Positions 15,912 through 24,253 of a stretch of 64,000 nucleotides of DNA are shown here, piece after piece. This DNA is from Streptomyces sp. B93. Its GTDB lineage: Bacteria; Actinomycetota; Actinomycetes; Streptomycetales; Streptomycetaceae. The stretch spans positions 1 to 64,000 of the forward strand of contig NZ_JAGPXL010000030.1 of the NCBI RefSeq assembly GCF_018070565.1, read 5' to 3'. Every line of letters begins with the position of its first letter. Positions within the stretch are counted from its first letter, which is position 1. The notes beneath the pieces are model-generated. The model was not told the DNA's origin and did no database searches. It worked only from the letters and a program-made list of their open reading frames with translations. The position numbers and the translations under genes were made by a program.

Positions 15912-16628
15912 TCAGCCCGTGCGGCGCAGGGCCTCCGAGAGGCGGCCCGCGGCGTCGATGACCGCCTGGGCGTGCATACGGCCGGGGTGGCGGGTGAGGC
16001 GCTCGATGGGACCGGAGACCGACACGGCGGCCACCACCCGGTTCGAGGGGCCGCGCACGGGCGCGGAGACGGAGGCGACGCCGGGCTCGCGCTCGCCGAT
16101 CGACTGGGCCCAGCCCCGGCGTCGTACGCCGGACAGGGCCGTCGCCGTGAAGCGGGCGCCCTGGAGGCCGCGGTGCAGGCGCTCGGGCTCCTCCCAGGCG
16201 AGCAGAATCTGGGCGGAGGAACCCGCCTTCATCGTGAGCGTCGAGCCGACCGGGACGGTGTCCCGCAGGCCGGACAGCCGCTCGGCCGCGGCGACACAGA
16301 TGCGCATGTCGCCCTGGCGGCGGTAGAGCTGCGCGCTCTCGCCCGTGACGTCGCGCAGGTGCGTGAGCACCGGGCCCGCGGTCGCGAGCAGGCGGTCCTC
16401 GCCCGCCGCCGCGGCGAGTTCGGCCAGCCGCGGGCCGAGAATGAACCGGCCCTGCATGTCGCGCGCCACCATGCGGTGGTGTTCCAGGGCCACGGCCAGG
16501 CGGTGGGCCGTGGGTCGTGCCAGTCCGGTGGCCCCGACCAGACCCGCGAGGGTGGCCGGACCGGACTCCAGAGCGCTCAGGACGAGGGCCGCCTTGTCCA
16601 GAACGCCGACGCCGCTACTGTTGTCCAT
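15912..16628 (-). CDS. ndgR: IclR-family regulator NdgR
   Basis: This 238-residue IclR-type regulator, divergent from leuCD, corresponds to NdgR of S. coelicolor, a regulator of branched-chain and sulfur amino-acid genes, growth and antibiotic synthesis. The N-terminal winged helix-turn-helix is GPATLAGLVGATGLARPTAHRLAVALEHHRMV. The C-terminal effector domain includes VPVGSTLTMKAGSSAQILLAW and the closing RLTRHPGRMHAQAVIDAAGRLSEALRR. The ATG giving MDNSSGVGVLDKAALVL is chosen by family length; a start 7 codons upstream is possible. An almost perfect 17-bp inverted repeat begins 15 bases before the start and is a likely autoregulatory operator. Confidence 0.93.
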   Translation of the reverse strand: MDNSSGVGVLDKAALVLSALESGPATLAGLVGATGLARPTAHRLAVALEHHRMVARDMQGRFILGPRLAELAAAAGEDRLLATAGPVLTHLRDVTGESAQLYRRQGDMRICVAAAERLSGLRDTVPVGSTLTMKAGSSAQILLAWEEPERLHRGLQGARFTATALSGVRRRGWAQSIGEREPGVASVSAPVRGPSNRVVAAVSVSGPIERLTRHPGRMHAQAVIDAAGRLSEALRRTG

Positions 16629-16642
16629 GCAACGATATTCGC

Positions 16643-16659
16643 GTCTCACTCTGTGAAAC
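16643..16659. promoter_or_regulatory. candidate NdgR operator
   Basis: On the minus strand, GTTTCAC-AGA-GTGAGAC is a 7-3-7 inverted repeat with one mismatch. It is placed where it could overlap the ndgR promoter and act on the divergent leuC promoter. It resembles the size of IclR-family sites; assignment to NdgR is inferred from position. Confidence 0.5.
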
Positions 16660-16815
16660 GCAAGTTCAATTTTCCGTGGAACACGCCACTCTGGACGGAC
16701 ACAGCGGCCCGCCCGGTGGCGGGCCTGGCGGCGGATGCCCGGACAGGGGCACGGGCGCCGTCACCGCACAGTCTCTAGTTGGGTCGGCGCACCACGGCCG
16801 ACCGGAGGGAAAGCG

Positions 16816-18246
16816 ATGGGTAGGACACTCGCGGAGAAGGTCTGGGACGACCACGTCGTCCGGCGCGCCGAGGGCGAGCCCGACCTCCTCTACATCGATC
16901 TGCACCTGCTGCACGAGGTGACCAGCCCGCAGGCCTTCGACGGGCTCCGCAAGAGCGGCCGCCAGGTGCGCCGTCTCGATCTGACCATCGCGACCGAGGA
17001 CCACAACACCCCGACCCTCGACATCGACAAGCCGATCGCCGACCCGGTCTCGCGCGCCCAGCTGGAGACGCTGCGCAAGAACTGCGCGGAGTTCGGCGTA
17101 CGGCTGCACCCGCTCGGCGACGTCGAACAGGGCGTCGTGCACGTCGTGGGTCCGCAGCTGGGCCTGACCCAGCCCGGCACCACCGTGGTGTGCGGCGACT
17201 CGCACACCTCCACGCACGGCGCGTTCGGCGCGCTGGCGTTCGGCATCGGCACCTCGCAGGTCGAGCACGTGCTGGCCACCCAGACGCTGCCGATGGCCCG
17301 CCCGAAGACCATGGCCATCACCGTCGAGGGCGAGCTGCCCGAGGGCGTGACCGCCAAGGACCTGATCCTGGCGATCATCGCGAAGATCGGCACCGGCGGC
17401 GGCCAGGGCTACGTCCTGGAGTACCGCGGCCCGGCCATCGAGAAGCTCTCGATGGAAGCCCGGATGACCATCTGCAACATGTCCATCGAGGCCGGTGCCC
17501 GCGCGGGCATGATCGCCCCCGACGACACCACCTTCGCGTACCTCGAGGGCCGTCCGCACGCCCCCGAGGGCGCCGACTGGGACGCCGCGGTGGAGTACTG
17601 GCGGACGCTGCGCACCGACGACGACGCCGTCTTCGACGCCGAGGTCGTCATCGACGCCGCCGCGCTGTCGCCGTTCGTCACCTGGGGCACCAACCCCGGC
17701 CAGGGCGCGCCGCTTTCGGCCGCCGTCCCCGACCCGGCTTCGTACGAAGACGCCTCGGAGCGCCTGGCCGCCGAAAAGGCCCTGGAGTACATGGGGTTGA
17801 CCGCCGGGCAGCCGCTGCGGTCCATCGGAGTGGACACCGTCTTCGTAGGTTCCTGCACCAACGGCCGCATCGAGGACCTGCGCTCCGCCGCCGAGATCCT
17901 GCGCGGCCGCAAAGTCGCCGACGGCGTACGGATGCTGGTCGTCCCGGGCTCCGCGCGGGTCGGTCTCCAGGCCGTCTCCGAGGGTCTGGACGTGGTCTTC
18001 AAGGAGGCCGGGGCCGAGTGGCGGCACGCCGGCTGCTCGATGTGCCTGGGCATGAACCCCGACCAGCTCGCCCCCGGTGAGCGCTCGGCGTCCACCTCCA
18101 ACCGCAACTTCGAGGGGCGGCAGGGCAAGGGCGGCCGTACCCACCTGGTGTCGCCGCAGGTCGCGGCCGCCACCGCGGTGCTGGGGCACCTGGCCTCCCC
18201 GGCCGATCTGTCCGACGTCGCCGACCGTACGCCCGCTGGAGTCTGA
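16816..18246 (+). CDS. leuC: 3-isopropylmalate dehydratase large subunit
   Basis: This 476-residue aconitase-superfamily large subunit of isopropylmalate isomerase catalyses the second step of leucine biosynthesis with LeuD. The [4Fe-4S] cysteines are visible in VFVGSCTNGRIEDLR and HAGCSMCLGMNPDQL. The N-terminal MGRTLAEKVWDDHVV, the TVVCGDSHTSTHGAFGALAFGIGTS substrate loop and the terminal GRTHLVSPQVAAATAVLGHLA are family signatures. The ATG is preceded by GGAGGGA at 6 bases, which excludes an in-frame start 27 codons upstream. leuD follows after 6 bases. Divergent NdgR is the probable regulator. Confidence 0.98.
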   Translation: MGRTLAEKVWDDHVVRRAEGEPDLLYIDLHLLHEVTSPQAFDGLRKSGRQVRRLDLTIATEDHNTPTLDIDKPIADPVSRAQLETLRKNCAEFGVRLHPLGDVEQGVVHVVGPQLGLTQPGTTVVCGDSHTSTHGAFGALAFGIGTSQVEHVLATQTLPMARPKTMAITVEGELPEGVTAKDLILAIIAKIGTGGGQGYVLEYRGPAIEKLSMEARMTICNMSIEAGARAGMIAPDDTTFAYLEGRPHAPEGADWDAAVEYWRTLRTDDDAVFDAEVVIDAAALSPFVTWGTNPGQGAPLSAAVPDPASYEDASERLAAEKALEYMGLTAGQPLRSIGVDTVFVGSCTNGRIEDLRSAAEILRGRKVADGVRMLVVPGSARVGLQAVSEGLDVVFKEAGAEWRHAGCSMCLGMNPDQLAPGERSASTSNRNFEGRQGKGGRTHLVSPQVAAATAVLGHLASPADLSDVADRTPAGV

Positions 18247-18252
18247 TCAAGC

Positions 18253-18846
18253 ATGGAAGCCTTCACCACCCACACCGGCCGGGCCGTTCCGCTGCGCCGC
18301 AGCAACGTCGACACCGACCAGATCATCCCCGCCCACTGGCTCAAGAAGGTGACGCGGGACGGGTTCGAGGACGGGCTGTTCGAGGCCTGGCGCAAGGACC
18401 CGGAGTTCGTGCTCAACCGTCCGGAGCGCCACGGCGCCTCGGTGCTGGTAGCCGGGCCCGACTTCGGCACCGGCTCCTCGCGTGAGCACGCCGTCTGGGC
18501 GCTCCAGAACTACGGCTTCAAGACGGTCATCTCGTCCCGCTTCGCCGATATCTTCCGCGGCAACTCGCTCAAGAACGGCCTGCTCACGGTCGTACTGGAG
18601 CAGAAGACCGTGGACGCGCTGTGGGAGCTGACCGAGCGCGACCCGCAGGCGGAGATCACCGTCGACCTGGAGAGCCGTGAGGTGCGCGCCGAGGGCGTCA
18701 CCGCATCCTTCGAGCTGGACGAGAACTCCCGCTGGCGGCTGCTGAACGGGCTGGACGACATCTCCATCACCCTCCGGAACGAGGCGGACATCGCCACGTA
18801 CGAGGCGGGGCGTCCCGCCTACAAGCCGCGGACCCTCACGGTCTGA
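18253..18846 (+). CDS. leuD: 3-isopropylmalate dehydratase small subunit
   Basis: This 197-residue swivelling subunit partners LeuC. Conserved features are RSNVDTDQIIPAHWLKKVTRDGF, the substrate-binding GPDFGTGSSREHAVWALQNYGFKTVISSRFADIFRGNS loop, and the 190-200 residue length normal for LeuD. It lies 6 bases behind leuC and the operon ends in a perfect 15-bp hairpin. Confidence 0.98.
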   Translation: MEAFTTHTGRAVPLRRSNVDTDQIIPAHWLKKVTRDGFEDGLFEAWRKDPEFVLNRPERHGASVLVAGPDFGTGSSREHAVWALQNYGFKTVISSRFADIFRGNSLKNGLLTVVLEQKTVDALWELTERDPQAEITVDLESREVRAEGVTASFELDENSRWRLLNGLDDISITLRNEADIATYEAGRPAYKPRTLTV

Positions 18847-18916
18847 TCGGCCGGACCGCCGGACCACTCGAACCAGCGGTTCCACAAGGTCGAGTTTCGG
18901 CCACCCGACATCGCCC

Positions 18917-18949
18917 CTGTACCCCCGATCGGCCCGATCGGGGGTACAG
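18917..18949 (+). terminator. leuCD terminator
   Basis: Perfect 15-base arms CTGTACCCCCGATCG and CGATCGGGGGTACAG enclose a GCC loop, 70 bases after leuD. It is one of the strongest hairpins in the window. Confidence 0.9.
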
Positions 18950-19122
18950 CCGTGTCTGGGGTCAGGTCATCCCGCCCGGTGCGGCCGGCGCTCACAACTT
19001 CCCACGTTAGAGGGGGTGTTGCCGGGGTACGTGAGCGGTGACCCGATGGCCGCGGCATGGGCCGGGAGGGCCGGTCGAGGCGGCAGTTGCACCCCGAGCA
19101 GGCGACAACTCGCCCCAGATGG

Positions 19123-19128
19123 CACAAT
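19123..19128 (+). promoter_or_regulatory. possible -10 box for leaderless small gene
   Basis: CACAAT ends 6 bases before the ATG of the 76-residue gene, and there is no purine-rich ribosome site between them. This spacing would put transcription start at the ATG. No good -35 is visible. Confidence 0.35.
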
Positions 19129-19134
19129 CTGTGC

Positions 19135-19365
19135 ATGGAGCGCGACGGCCAACTCGAGCTGTATGCGGCGGTCGCGGGCCAACTCAAGGAAGCGCACGCA
19201 AGGGTGCGCGCACTGCAAGTCCCGGAGGGCGTACGGATGGCGCTGACCCGGAAGCTGCTGGTCATTACGGCCGCGGCCAAGCACGATCTCGCCGGTGCGG
19301 CAAGGCGTCTGGAGCGGTTCACCGCGGACCTCGACGCGGGGCGATTCCCCGAAGAGGAACGCTGA
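19135..19365 (+). CDS. conserved small hypothetical protein
   Basis: This 76-residue, charged, mostly helical protein begins MERDGQLELYAAVAGQLKEAHARVRAL and ends LERFTADLDAGRFPEEER. It has no recognised domain, signal peptide or TM segment; the helix pattern suggests a small helical bundle. It lies alone between the leuCD terminator and hupS. The ATG is chosen because the coding pattern begins there and upstream codons look non-coding; a start 26 codons upstream is in frame. I believe homologues occur at this position in other Streptomyces (SCO5555-like) but assign no function. Confidence 0.7.
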   Translation: MERDGQLELYAAVAGQLKEAHARVRALQVPEGVRMALTRKLLVITAAAKHDLAGAARRLERFTADLDAGRFPEEER

Positions 19366-19502
19366 ACAAGTCCGGAACGACCGAGTCGGTTGCGGCACAA
19401 GGGTGATTAGCCCGTTTCGTGTTTGATTTGCGGTATATATCTGCCTAACGTGCGAAAAAGCTTGAACACTTTCGTTCTGGCGATGTCTCCGAAGGGGAAG
19501 AC

Positions 19503-20135
19503 GTGAACAAGGCGCAGCTCGTAGAAGCGATTGCCGACAAGATGGGCGGCCGCCAGCAGGCCGCCGACGCTGTCGACGCGGTACTGGACGCCGTGGTCCG
19601 CGCGGTCGTCGCGGGTGACCGGGTCTCGGTCACCGGCTTCGGTTCCTTCGAGAAGGTGGACCGGCCCGCCCGTTACGCCCGTAACCCCCAGACGGGGGAG
19701 CGTGTTCGGGTCAAGAAGACCTCGGTGCCGAGGTTCCGCGCGGGCCAGGGCTTCAAGGACCTGGTCAGCGGGTCGAAGAAGCTCCCGAAGGGTGACATCG
19801 CCGTCAAGAAGGCGCCGAAGGGCAGCCTGACCGGAGGTGCCGCCGCCACGGTCAAGAAGGCCGCGGCGAAGAAGACCACCAAGGCCGCCGCCGCGAAGAA
19901 GGCCGCGGCCAAGAAGACCACGGCCACCGCCAAGAAGACCACCGCGGCGGCCAAGAAGACGACGGCGAAGAAGGCCCCGGCCAAGAAGACCACGGCCACC
20001 GCCAAGACCGCCGCCGCCAAGAAGACCACCGCGAAGAAGGCCCCGGCGAAGAAGGCGACCGCCAAGAAGGCGCCCGCCAAGAAGTCGTCGGCTCGCAAGA
20101 CCACCGCCAAGAAGGCCACCGCCCGCAAGAAGTGA
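19503..20135 (+). CDS. hupS: HU-family nucleoid protein with lysine-rich tail
   Basis: This 210-residue protein has an HU fold (residues 1-95: MNKAQLVEAIADKMGG, GFGSFEKVDRPARYARNPQTGE, VPRFRAGQGFKDLVSG) joined to a 110-residue Lys/Ala/Thr tail of AKKTT/AKKAP repeats like histone H1. This is HupS, the sporulation-associated actinobacterial HU that compacts spore DNA. The GTG start has GAAGGGGAAG just upstream. The low-complexity tail creates long spurious open frames on both strands. Repeat number in the tail may differ between strains. Confidence 0.96.
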   Translation: MNKAQLVEAIADKMGGRQQAADAVDAVLDAVVRAVVAGDRVSVTGFGSFEKVDRPARYARNPQTGERVRVKKTSVPRFRAGQGFKDLVSGSKKLPKGDIAVKKAPKGSLTGGAAATVKKAAAKKTTKAAAAKKAAAKKTTATAKKTTAAAKKTTAKKAPAKKTTATAKTAAAKKTTAKKAPAKKATAKKAPAKKSSARKTTAKKATARKK

Positions 20136-20165
20136 CGGGCACGGGCACAGGGGCACTCACGCGCC

Positions 20166-20193
20166 GGGCCGGACTCCCTCGGGAGCCCGGCCC
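20166..20193 (+). terminator. hupS terminator
   Basis: GGGCCGGACTCCC and GGGAGCCCGGCCC form a hairpin with one mismatch, 30 bases after hupS. It lies between hupS and the convergent small gene and may act on both strands. Confidence 0.7.
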
Positions 20194-20220
20194 GCGGCCG
20201 TGTTCGGGGTGTCCGGGGAC

Positions 20221-20424
20221 TCAGAGCGTCTGGAGCGTGACCAGCGTGATCCGGCGCTCCTCGCCCTCGCCCGCCGTCTCGATCCGCACCCGCTGACCGG
20301 GCCGCAGCAGCCGCAGCCCACCCGCGTCGAACGCGGCGGCGTCGAAGGGGAGCGGGGTGCCGTCGTCGAGCAGCACCTGCCCGCTGCGCGTCCCGGCGTC
20401 GTACGTGTATGCGGTCGCCTGCAT
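20221..20424 (-). CDS. small hypothetical, cold-shock/OB-like
   Basis: This 67-residue protein is predicted to be a small beta barrel: TAYTYDAGTRSGQVLLDDGTPLPFDAAAF, then GLRLLRPGQRVRIETAG and ITLVTLQTL. The G-x-V-L-L-D-D-G-T-x-L-P-F pattern resembles cold-shock/OB-fold domains, without the RNP aromatic motifs. It starts 9 bases after the fbiD stop, so the two are probably cotranscribed. The beta-barrel reading is an inference from the strand pattern. Confidence 0.75.
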   Translation of the reverse strand: MQATAYTYDAGTRSGQVLLDDGTPLPFDAAAFDAGGLRLLRPGQRVRIETAGEGEERRITLVTLQTL

Positions 20425-20433
20425 GACGGCAGC

Positions 20434-21072
20434 CTACTGCCCGGCAATCAACAGCCGCGCGCCCACCGCCGCCGTATGGGGCCCCACGCCCAGCGCGAGC
20501 GCGGCGCGCAGATCCTCGCCGGTGTCCACGTCCTGGCGTACGGAATCCACCGCCGTGAGCCGGAGTTCCACCGCTCCCGAGGCCTGGTGCCGGGCCCGGG
20601 AATCCACGCCGAATGCCGGGCGCAATTCCTGGCCGGCGACGGCGGCCAGCAACGTCGTACCGATTGCGGCCGCATCGGGGAGAAAAGCGCGCGGGAATTC
20701 GGCGGCGGCGTCCAGGACCCGGGTCAATTCCGCCGGACGCAGCGCCGGAAGATCGGCGTTGAGGGCGGCCACGGCGCTTTCCGGGCGCAGGGCGCGCACG
20801 TTCGCCGCGGCGTGCGCCAGCGCGGCGTTGAGGCCGCCCGCGGGCTCGTCGGGGACGATCCGGGCGCCGAGCGCGGTCAGCTCCCGCGCGGCCAGCGCGT
20901 CGTCCGTGACGACTGCCACATCCCGCACCACCGGCGCGGCCAGCGCCGCGGCCACGGTGTCCTGCGCGAAGGCGAGGGCGAGGCCCGGGCGCAGCCCGTC
21001 CGCCGCGGTGTCCGCGAGCCTGCTCTTGGCCCGCGCCAAAGGCTTCAGGGGTACCACCAAGGTCCACTGCAC
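20434..21072 (-). CDS. fbiD: 2-phospho-L-lactate/phosphoenolpyruvate guanylyltransferase
   Basis: This 212-residue CofC/FbiD nucleotidyltransferase makes the activated guanylylated precursor of coenzyme F420 (in actinobacteria probably from phosphoenolpyruvate). The MobA-like fold begins LVVPLKPLARAKSRLAD (nucleotide-binding loop); VAVVTDDALAARELTALGARIVPD and ALNADLPALRPAEL (metal-binding aspartate) follow. A GTG start is preceded by GAGAGGGA. The other F420 genes are not in the window. The LLM-family oxidoreductase at 49.9 kb could be an F420 user, but that link is speculative. Confidence 0.92.
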   Translation of the reverse strand: MQWTLVVPLKPLARAKSRLADTAADGLRPGLALAFAQDTVAAALAAPVVRDVAVVTDDALAARELTALGARIVPDEPAGGLNAALAHAAANVRALRPESAVAALNADLPALRPAELTRVLDAAAEFPRAFLPDAAAIGTTLLAAVAGQELRPAFGVDSRARHQASGAVELRLTAVDSVRQDVDTGEDLRAALALGVGPHTAAVGARLLIAGQ

Positions 21073-21216
21073 GAGCGTTCCGTCCCTCTCTTGTCGCGGC
21101 CATTGTCACCCGGACCTCACGGACGCTGCCGAGTCGGGGCGTACGGTGTGCTCGACAGACAGGCGGCCTGGAGCGACACTTGTGCGGCCCCCCAGGCTCT
21201 AGAGGAAGGTGTTCGC

Positions 21217-22008
21217 GTGCCCCGCCGCAGAATCGGCTTCTGGTACCGCTTCGCCGCGGTGATCTGCAAACCGCCGCTGGTGGTTCTGCTCAAGCGGGAC
21301 TGGCGTGGAATGGAACATATTCCGGCCGCGGGCGGATTTATCACCGTGGTGAACCACAATTCCCACGTCGACCCCTTCGCGTACGCGCACTTCCAGTACA
21401 ACACCGGTCGGGTCCCGCGATTCCTGGCGAAGAGCGGGCTTTTCAAGAAGGGGTTCGTCGGCGCCGCGATGCGCGGCACCGGGCAGATCCCCGTCTACCG
21501 CGAGAGCACCGACGCCCTCAGCGCCTTCCGGGCCGCGATCGACGCGGTGGAGCGCGGTGAGTGCGTCGCGTTCTACCCCGAGGGCACCCTCACCCGCGAC
21601 CCCCACGGCTGGCCCATGACGGGCAAGACCGGCGCCGCCCGCGTCGCCCTCCAGACCCGCTGCCCGGTCATCCCGGTCGCCCAGTGGGGCGTCAACGAAC
21701 TGCTGCCGCCGTACGCCAAGAAGCCCCACCTGCTGCCCCGCAAGACCTCGCACGTGCTGGCGGGCCCGCCCGTGGACCTCTCCCGCTTCTACGGCAAGGA
21801 GATGACCGCGGAGGTGCTCAAGGAGGCCACCGAGGTCATCATGGCCGCCATCACCCGCCAGCTGGAGGAGATCCGCGGCGAGAAGGCGCCGGACAGGGTC
21901 TACGATCCGCGCGAGGTGCGGATCCAGCAGAGGCGCAGGACCCAGGCGCAGACCGGACGCGACGGCCGGCAGAGCCAGGGCAGCGGAACAGGGGAGAGCG
22001 GCAAGTGA
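21217..22008 (+). CDS. 1-acyl-sn-glycerol-3-phosphate acyltransferase family protein
   Basis: This 263-residue PlsC-type acyltransferase acylates lysophosphatidate or a similar acceptor. The HX4D catalytic motif is NHNSHVDPF, followed by the FLAKSGLFKK and GTGQIPVYRE blocks and the glycerophosphate-binding FYPEGTLTRD motif. A hydrophobic N-terminal helix (FWYRFAAVICKPPLVVLL) suggests membrane association. The GTG start is preceded by AGAGGAAGG at 7 bases. The stop overlaps gpsA by 4 bases (GTGA), so acyl acceptor and glycerol-3-phosphate supply are cotranscribed. The basic, Gln-rich tail (about 30 residues) is not conserved. Confidence 0.92.
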   Translation: MPRRRIGFWYRFAAVICKPPLVVLLKRDWRGMEHIPAAGGFITVVNHNSHVDPFAYAHFQYNTGRVPRFLAKSGLFKKGFVGAAMRGTGQIPVYRESTDALSAFRAAIDAVERGECVAFYPEGTLTRDPHGWPMTGKTGAARVALQTRCPVIPVAQWGVNELLPPYAKKPHLLPRKTSHVLAGPPVDLSRFYGKEMTAEVLKEATEVIMAAITRQLEEIRGEKAPDRVYDPREVRIQQRRRTQAQTGRDGRQSQGSGTGESGK

Positions 22009-23015
22009 GCAAGCCCGTCAAAGCGGCGGTGTTCAGCGCGGGTTCATGGGGTACGGCGTTCGGGATGGTGCTCGCCGACGCCGGGTGCGAGGTGACCCTG
22101 TGGGCGCGCCGCCCCGAGGTCGCCGACGCGATCAACTCGACCCGGACCAACCCGGACTACTTCCCCGGCGTGGAGCTCCCGCGGAACCTGCGGGCGACCA
22201 CCGACCCGGCCGAGGCCGCCGCCGGAGCCGACTGGACCGTCCTGTCGGTGCCCTCCCAGACCCTGCGCGACAACCTCGGCCACTGGACACCGCTGCTGGC
22301 GCCCGACACGGTCCTCGTCTCCCTGATGAAGGGCGTCGAACTCGGCACCACCATGCGGATGAGCGAGGTCGTCCAGGACGTCACCGGCGTGGGCCCGGAG
22401 CGGGTCGCCGTGGTGACCGGACCCAACCTGGCGCGCGAGATCGCCGCCCGGATGCCCGCCGCGGCCGTGGTCGCCTGCACCGACGAGACGGTCGCCCAGC
22501 GCCTCCAGGCCGTCTGCCACACGCCGTACTTCCGGCCGTACACCAACACCGACGTCGTCGGCTGCGAACTCGGCGGCGCCGTCAAGAACGTCATCGGGCT
22601 CGCCGTGGGCATCGCCGACGGCATGGGCCTCGGCGACAACGCCAAGGGCTCCCTCATCACCCGCGGACTCGCCGAGACCACCCGGCTCGGGCTCGCCATG
22701 GGTGCCGACCCGCTCACCTTCTCCGGACTCGCCGGGCTCGGCGACCTGGTGGCCACCTGCTCCTCACCGCTGTCGCGCAACCACACCTTCGGCACCAACC
22801 TGGGCAAGGGCATGACCCTGAAGGAGACCATCGCGGTCACCCGGCAGACCGCCGAGGGCGTCAAGTCCTGCGAGTCGGTGCTGGATCTGGCCAGGCGGCA
22901 CGGTGTCGACATGCCGATCACCGAGACGGTCGTCGCCATCGTGCACGACGGCAAGCCCCCGGTGGTGGCGCTCAAGGAGCTGATGTCGCGCAGCGCGAAG
23001 CCCGAGCGACACTGA
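22005..23015 (+). CDS. gpsA: glycerol-3-phosphate dehydrogenase [NAD(P)+]
   Basis: This 336-residue enzyme reduces dihydroxyacetone phosphate to sn-glycerol-3-phosphate for phospholipid synthesis. The N-terminal dinucleotide fold is AAVFSAGSWGTAFGMVLADAG (the family GxGxWGT variant with FSAGSWGT). The substrate domain shows VTGPNLAREIA, NTDVVGCELGGAVKNVIGLAVG (catalytic Lys) and GLAGLGDLVATCSSPLSRN. A GTG start within the plsC-like stop implies coupling. Length and motifs are normal. Confidence 0.97.
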   Translation: MSKPVKAAVFSAGSWGTAFGMVLADAGCEVTLWARRPEVADAINSTRTNPDYFPGVELPRNLRATTDPAEAAAGADWTVLSVPSQTLRDNLGHWTPLLAPDTVLVSLMKGVELGTTMRMSEVVQDVTGVGPERVAVVTGPNLAREIAARMPAAAVVACTDETVAQRLQAVCHTPYFRPYTNTDVVGCELGGAVKNVIGLAVGIADGMGLGDNAKGSLITRGLAETTRLGLAMGADPLTFSGLAGLGDLVATCSSPLSRNHTFGTNLGKGMTLKETIAVTRQTAEGVKSCESVLDLARRHGVDMPITETVVAIVHDGKPPVVALKELMSRSAKPERH

Positions 23016-23048
23016 GCCACGGCGACCGCGCGGGCGCCGTGGGGGTCG

Positions 23049-23077
23049 CTGACTAAGCCGATACCAACGGGTACTCT
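23049..23077 (+). promoter_or_regulatory. probable ddl promoter (leaderless)
   Basis: CTGACT and TACTCT are separated by 17 bases, a good housekeeping-type promoter. The -10 ends 9 bases before the ddl ATG and no ribosome site intervenes, so the mRNA probably starts at or next to the start codon. Confidence 0.55.
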
Positions 23078-23086
23078 CATCGCGAT

Positions 23087-24244
23087 ATGAGCACCGAGAA
23101 CCTCCCCCAGAGCCCCGAGCAGCCGTCCCGCAAGCCGCGGGTGGCCGTCGTGTTCGGTGGCCGCAGCTCCGAACACGGGATCTCCGTGGTCACCGCCGGC
23201 GCCGTCCTGCGGGCCATCGACCGCACCAAGTACGAGGTGCTGCCGATCGGCATCACCCAGGACGGCCGTTGGGCGCTCACCGCCGACGAACCGGAGCGGA
23301 TGGCGATCACCGAACGCCGTACGCCCACCGTCGACCAGCTCGCCGAGTCCAGCGAGGGCGGTGTGGTGCTCCCCGTCGACCCCGCCAACCGCGAGGTCGT
23401 CTACGCCGAACCCGGCTCGGTGCCCAAGGCCCTCGGCGAGGTCGACGTGGTCTTCCCGGTGCTGCACGGCCCCTACGGCGAGGACGGCACCCTCCAGGGG
23501 CTGCTGGAGCTGTCCGGGGTGCCGTACGTGGGTTCGGGCGTGCTGTCCTCGGCGGTCGGCCAGGACAAGGAGTACATGAAGCGGGTGTTCACCTCCTTCG
23601 GGCTCAAGGTCGGCCCGTACGTGGTGATCCGGCCGCGCGAGTGGCAGCGGGACGAGTCCGCCGCCCGCAAGAAGATCGTCGACTTCGCCGGTGAGCACGG
23701 CTGGCCGCTGTTCGTGAAGCCCGCCCGCGCGGGTTCCTCGATCGGCATCACCAAGGTCGACGGCATCGCCGGGCTCGACGAGGCGATCGCCGAGGCCCAG
23801 CGGCACGACCCGAAGATCCTGGTGGAGGCCGCGCTGCGGGGCCGGGAGATCGAGTGCGGGGTGCTGGAGTTCGAGGACGGCCCGCGCGCCTCCGTCCCCG
23901 CGGAGATCCCGCCGCCCGACGCACACGCCTACTACGACTTCGAGGCCAAGTACATCGACTCCACGCCCGGCATCGTGCCCGCCCCGCTCACCGACGAGGA
24001 GAGCGCCGAGGTGCGCGCGCTCGCCGTCGAGGCGTTCGAGGCGGCGGCGTGCGAGGGGCTGGTGCGCGCGGACTTCTTCCTCACCGAGGACGGCGAGTTC
24101 GTGATCAACGAGATCAACACCATGCCCGGCTTCACGCCCATCTCGATGTACCCCCAGATGTGGCAGGCGACCGGCGTCGGCTACCCCGAACTGGTGGACC
24201 GCCTGATCCAGGCGGCACTGCGACGCCCGACGGGACTGCGCTGA
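23087..24244 (+). CDS. ddl: D-alanine--D-alanine ligase
   Basis: This 385-residue ATP-grasp ligase makes the D-Ala-D-Ala terminus of peptidoglycan precursors. Visible motifs: GRSSEHGISVVTAG (N-terminal substrate loop), HGPYGEDGTLQGLLEL, the ATP-grasp VKPARAGSSIGITKV, the YYDFEAKYID omega-loop signature of D-Ala ligases (not the His-containing VanA type), and NEINTMPGFTPISMYPQMW. By these residues it is a Ddl and not a D-Ala-D-Lac ligase. It is separated from gpsA by 71 bases holding its own promoter, and its terminator lies within the end of the convergent DUF3515 gene. Confidence 0.97.
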   Translation: MSTENLPQSPEQPSRKPRVAVVFGGRSSEHGISVVTAGAVLRAIDRTKYEVLPIGITQDGRWALTADEPERMAITERRTPTVDQLAESSEGGVVLPVDPANREVVYAEPGSVPKALGEVDVVFPVLHGPYGEDGTLQGLLELSGVPYVGSGVLSSAVGQDKEYMKRVFTSFGLKVGPYVVIRPREWQRDESAARKKIVDFAGEHGWPLFVKPARAGSSIGITKVDGIAGLDEAIAEAQRHDPKILVEAALRGREIECGVLEFEDGPRASVPAEIPPPDAHAYYDFEAKYIDSTPGIVPAPLTDEESAEVRALAVEAFEAAACEGLVRADFFLTEDGEFVINEINTMPGFTPISMYPQMWQATGVGYPELVDRLIQAALRRPTGLR

Positions 24245-24253
24245 CGCGAGCCG

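Noticed and set aside
16643..16659. Possible parS (GTTTCACGTGAAAC) site near ndgR
   Set aside because: Only the first six to seven bases match; the centre is AGA and the right arm is GTGAGAC, so it does not fit the 14-bp parS consensus.
19673..22008. Long open frames around the hupS tail reaching into plsC-like and fbiD
   Set aside because: The AAG/GCC/ACC repeats of the hupS tail lack stops in other frames and extend true genes artificially upstream; the real starts are set by ribosome sites and family alignment.
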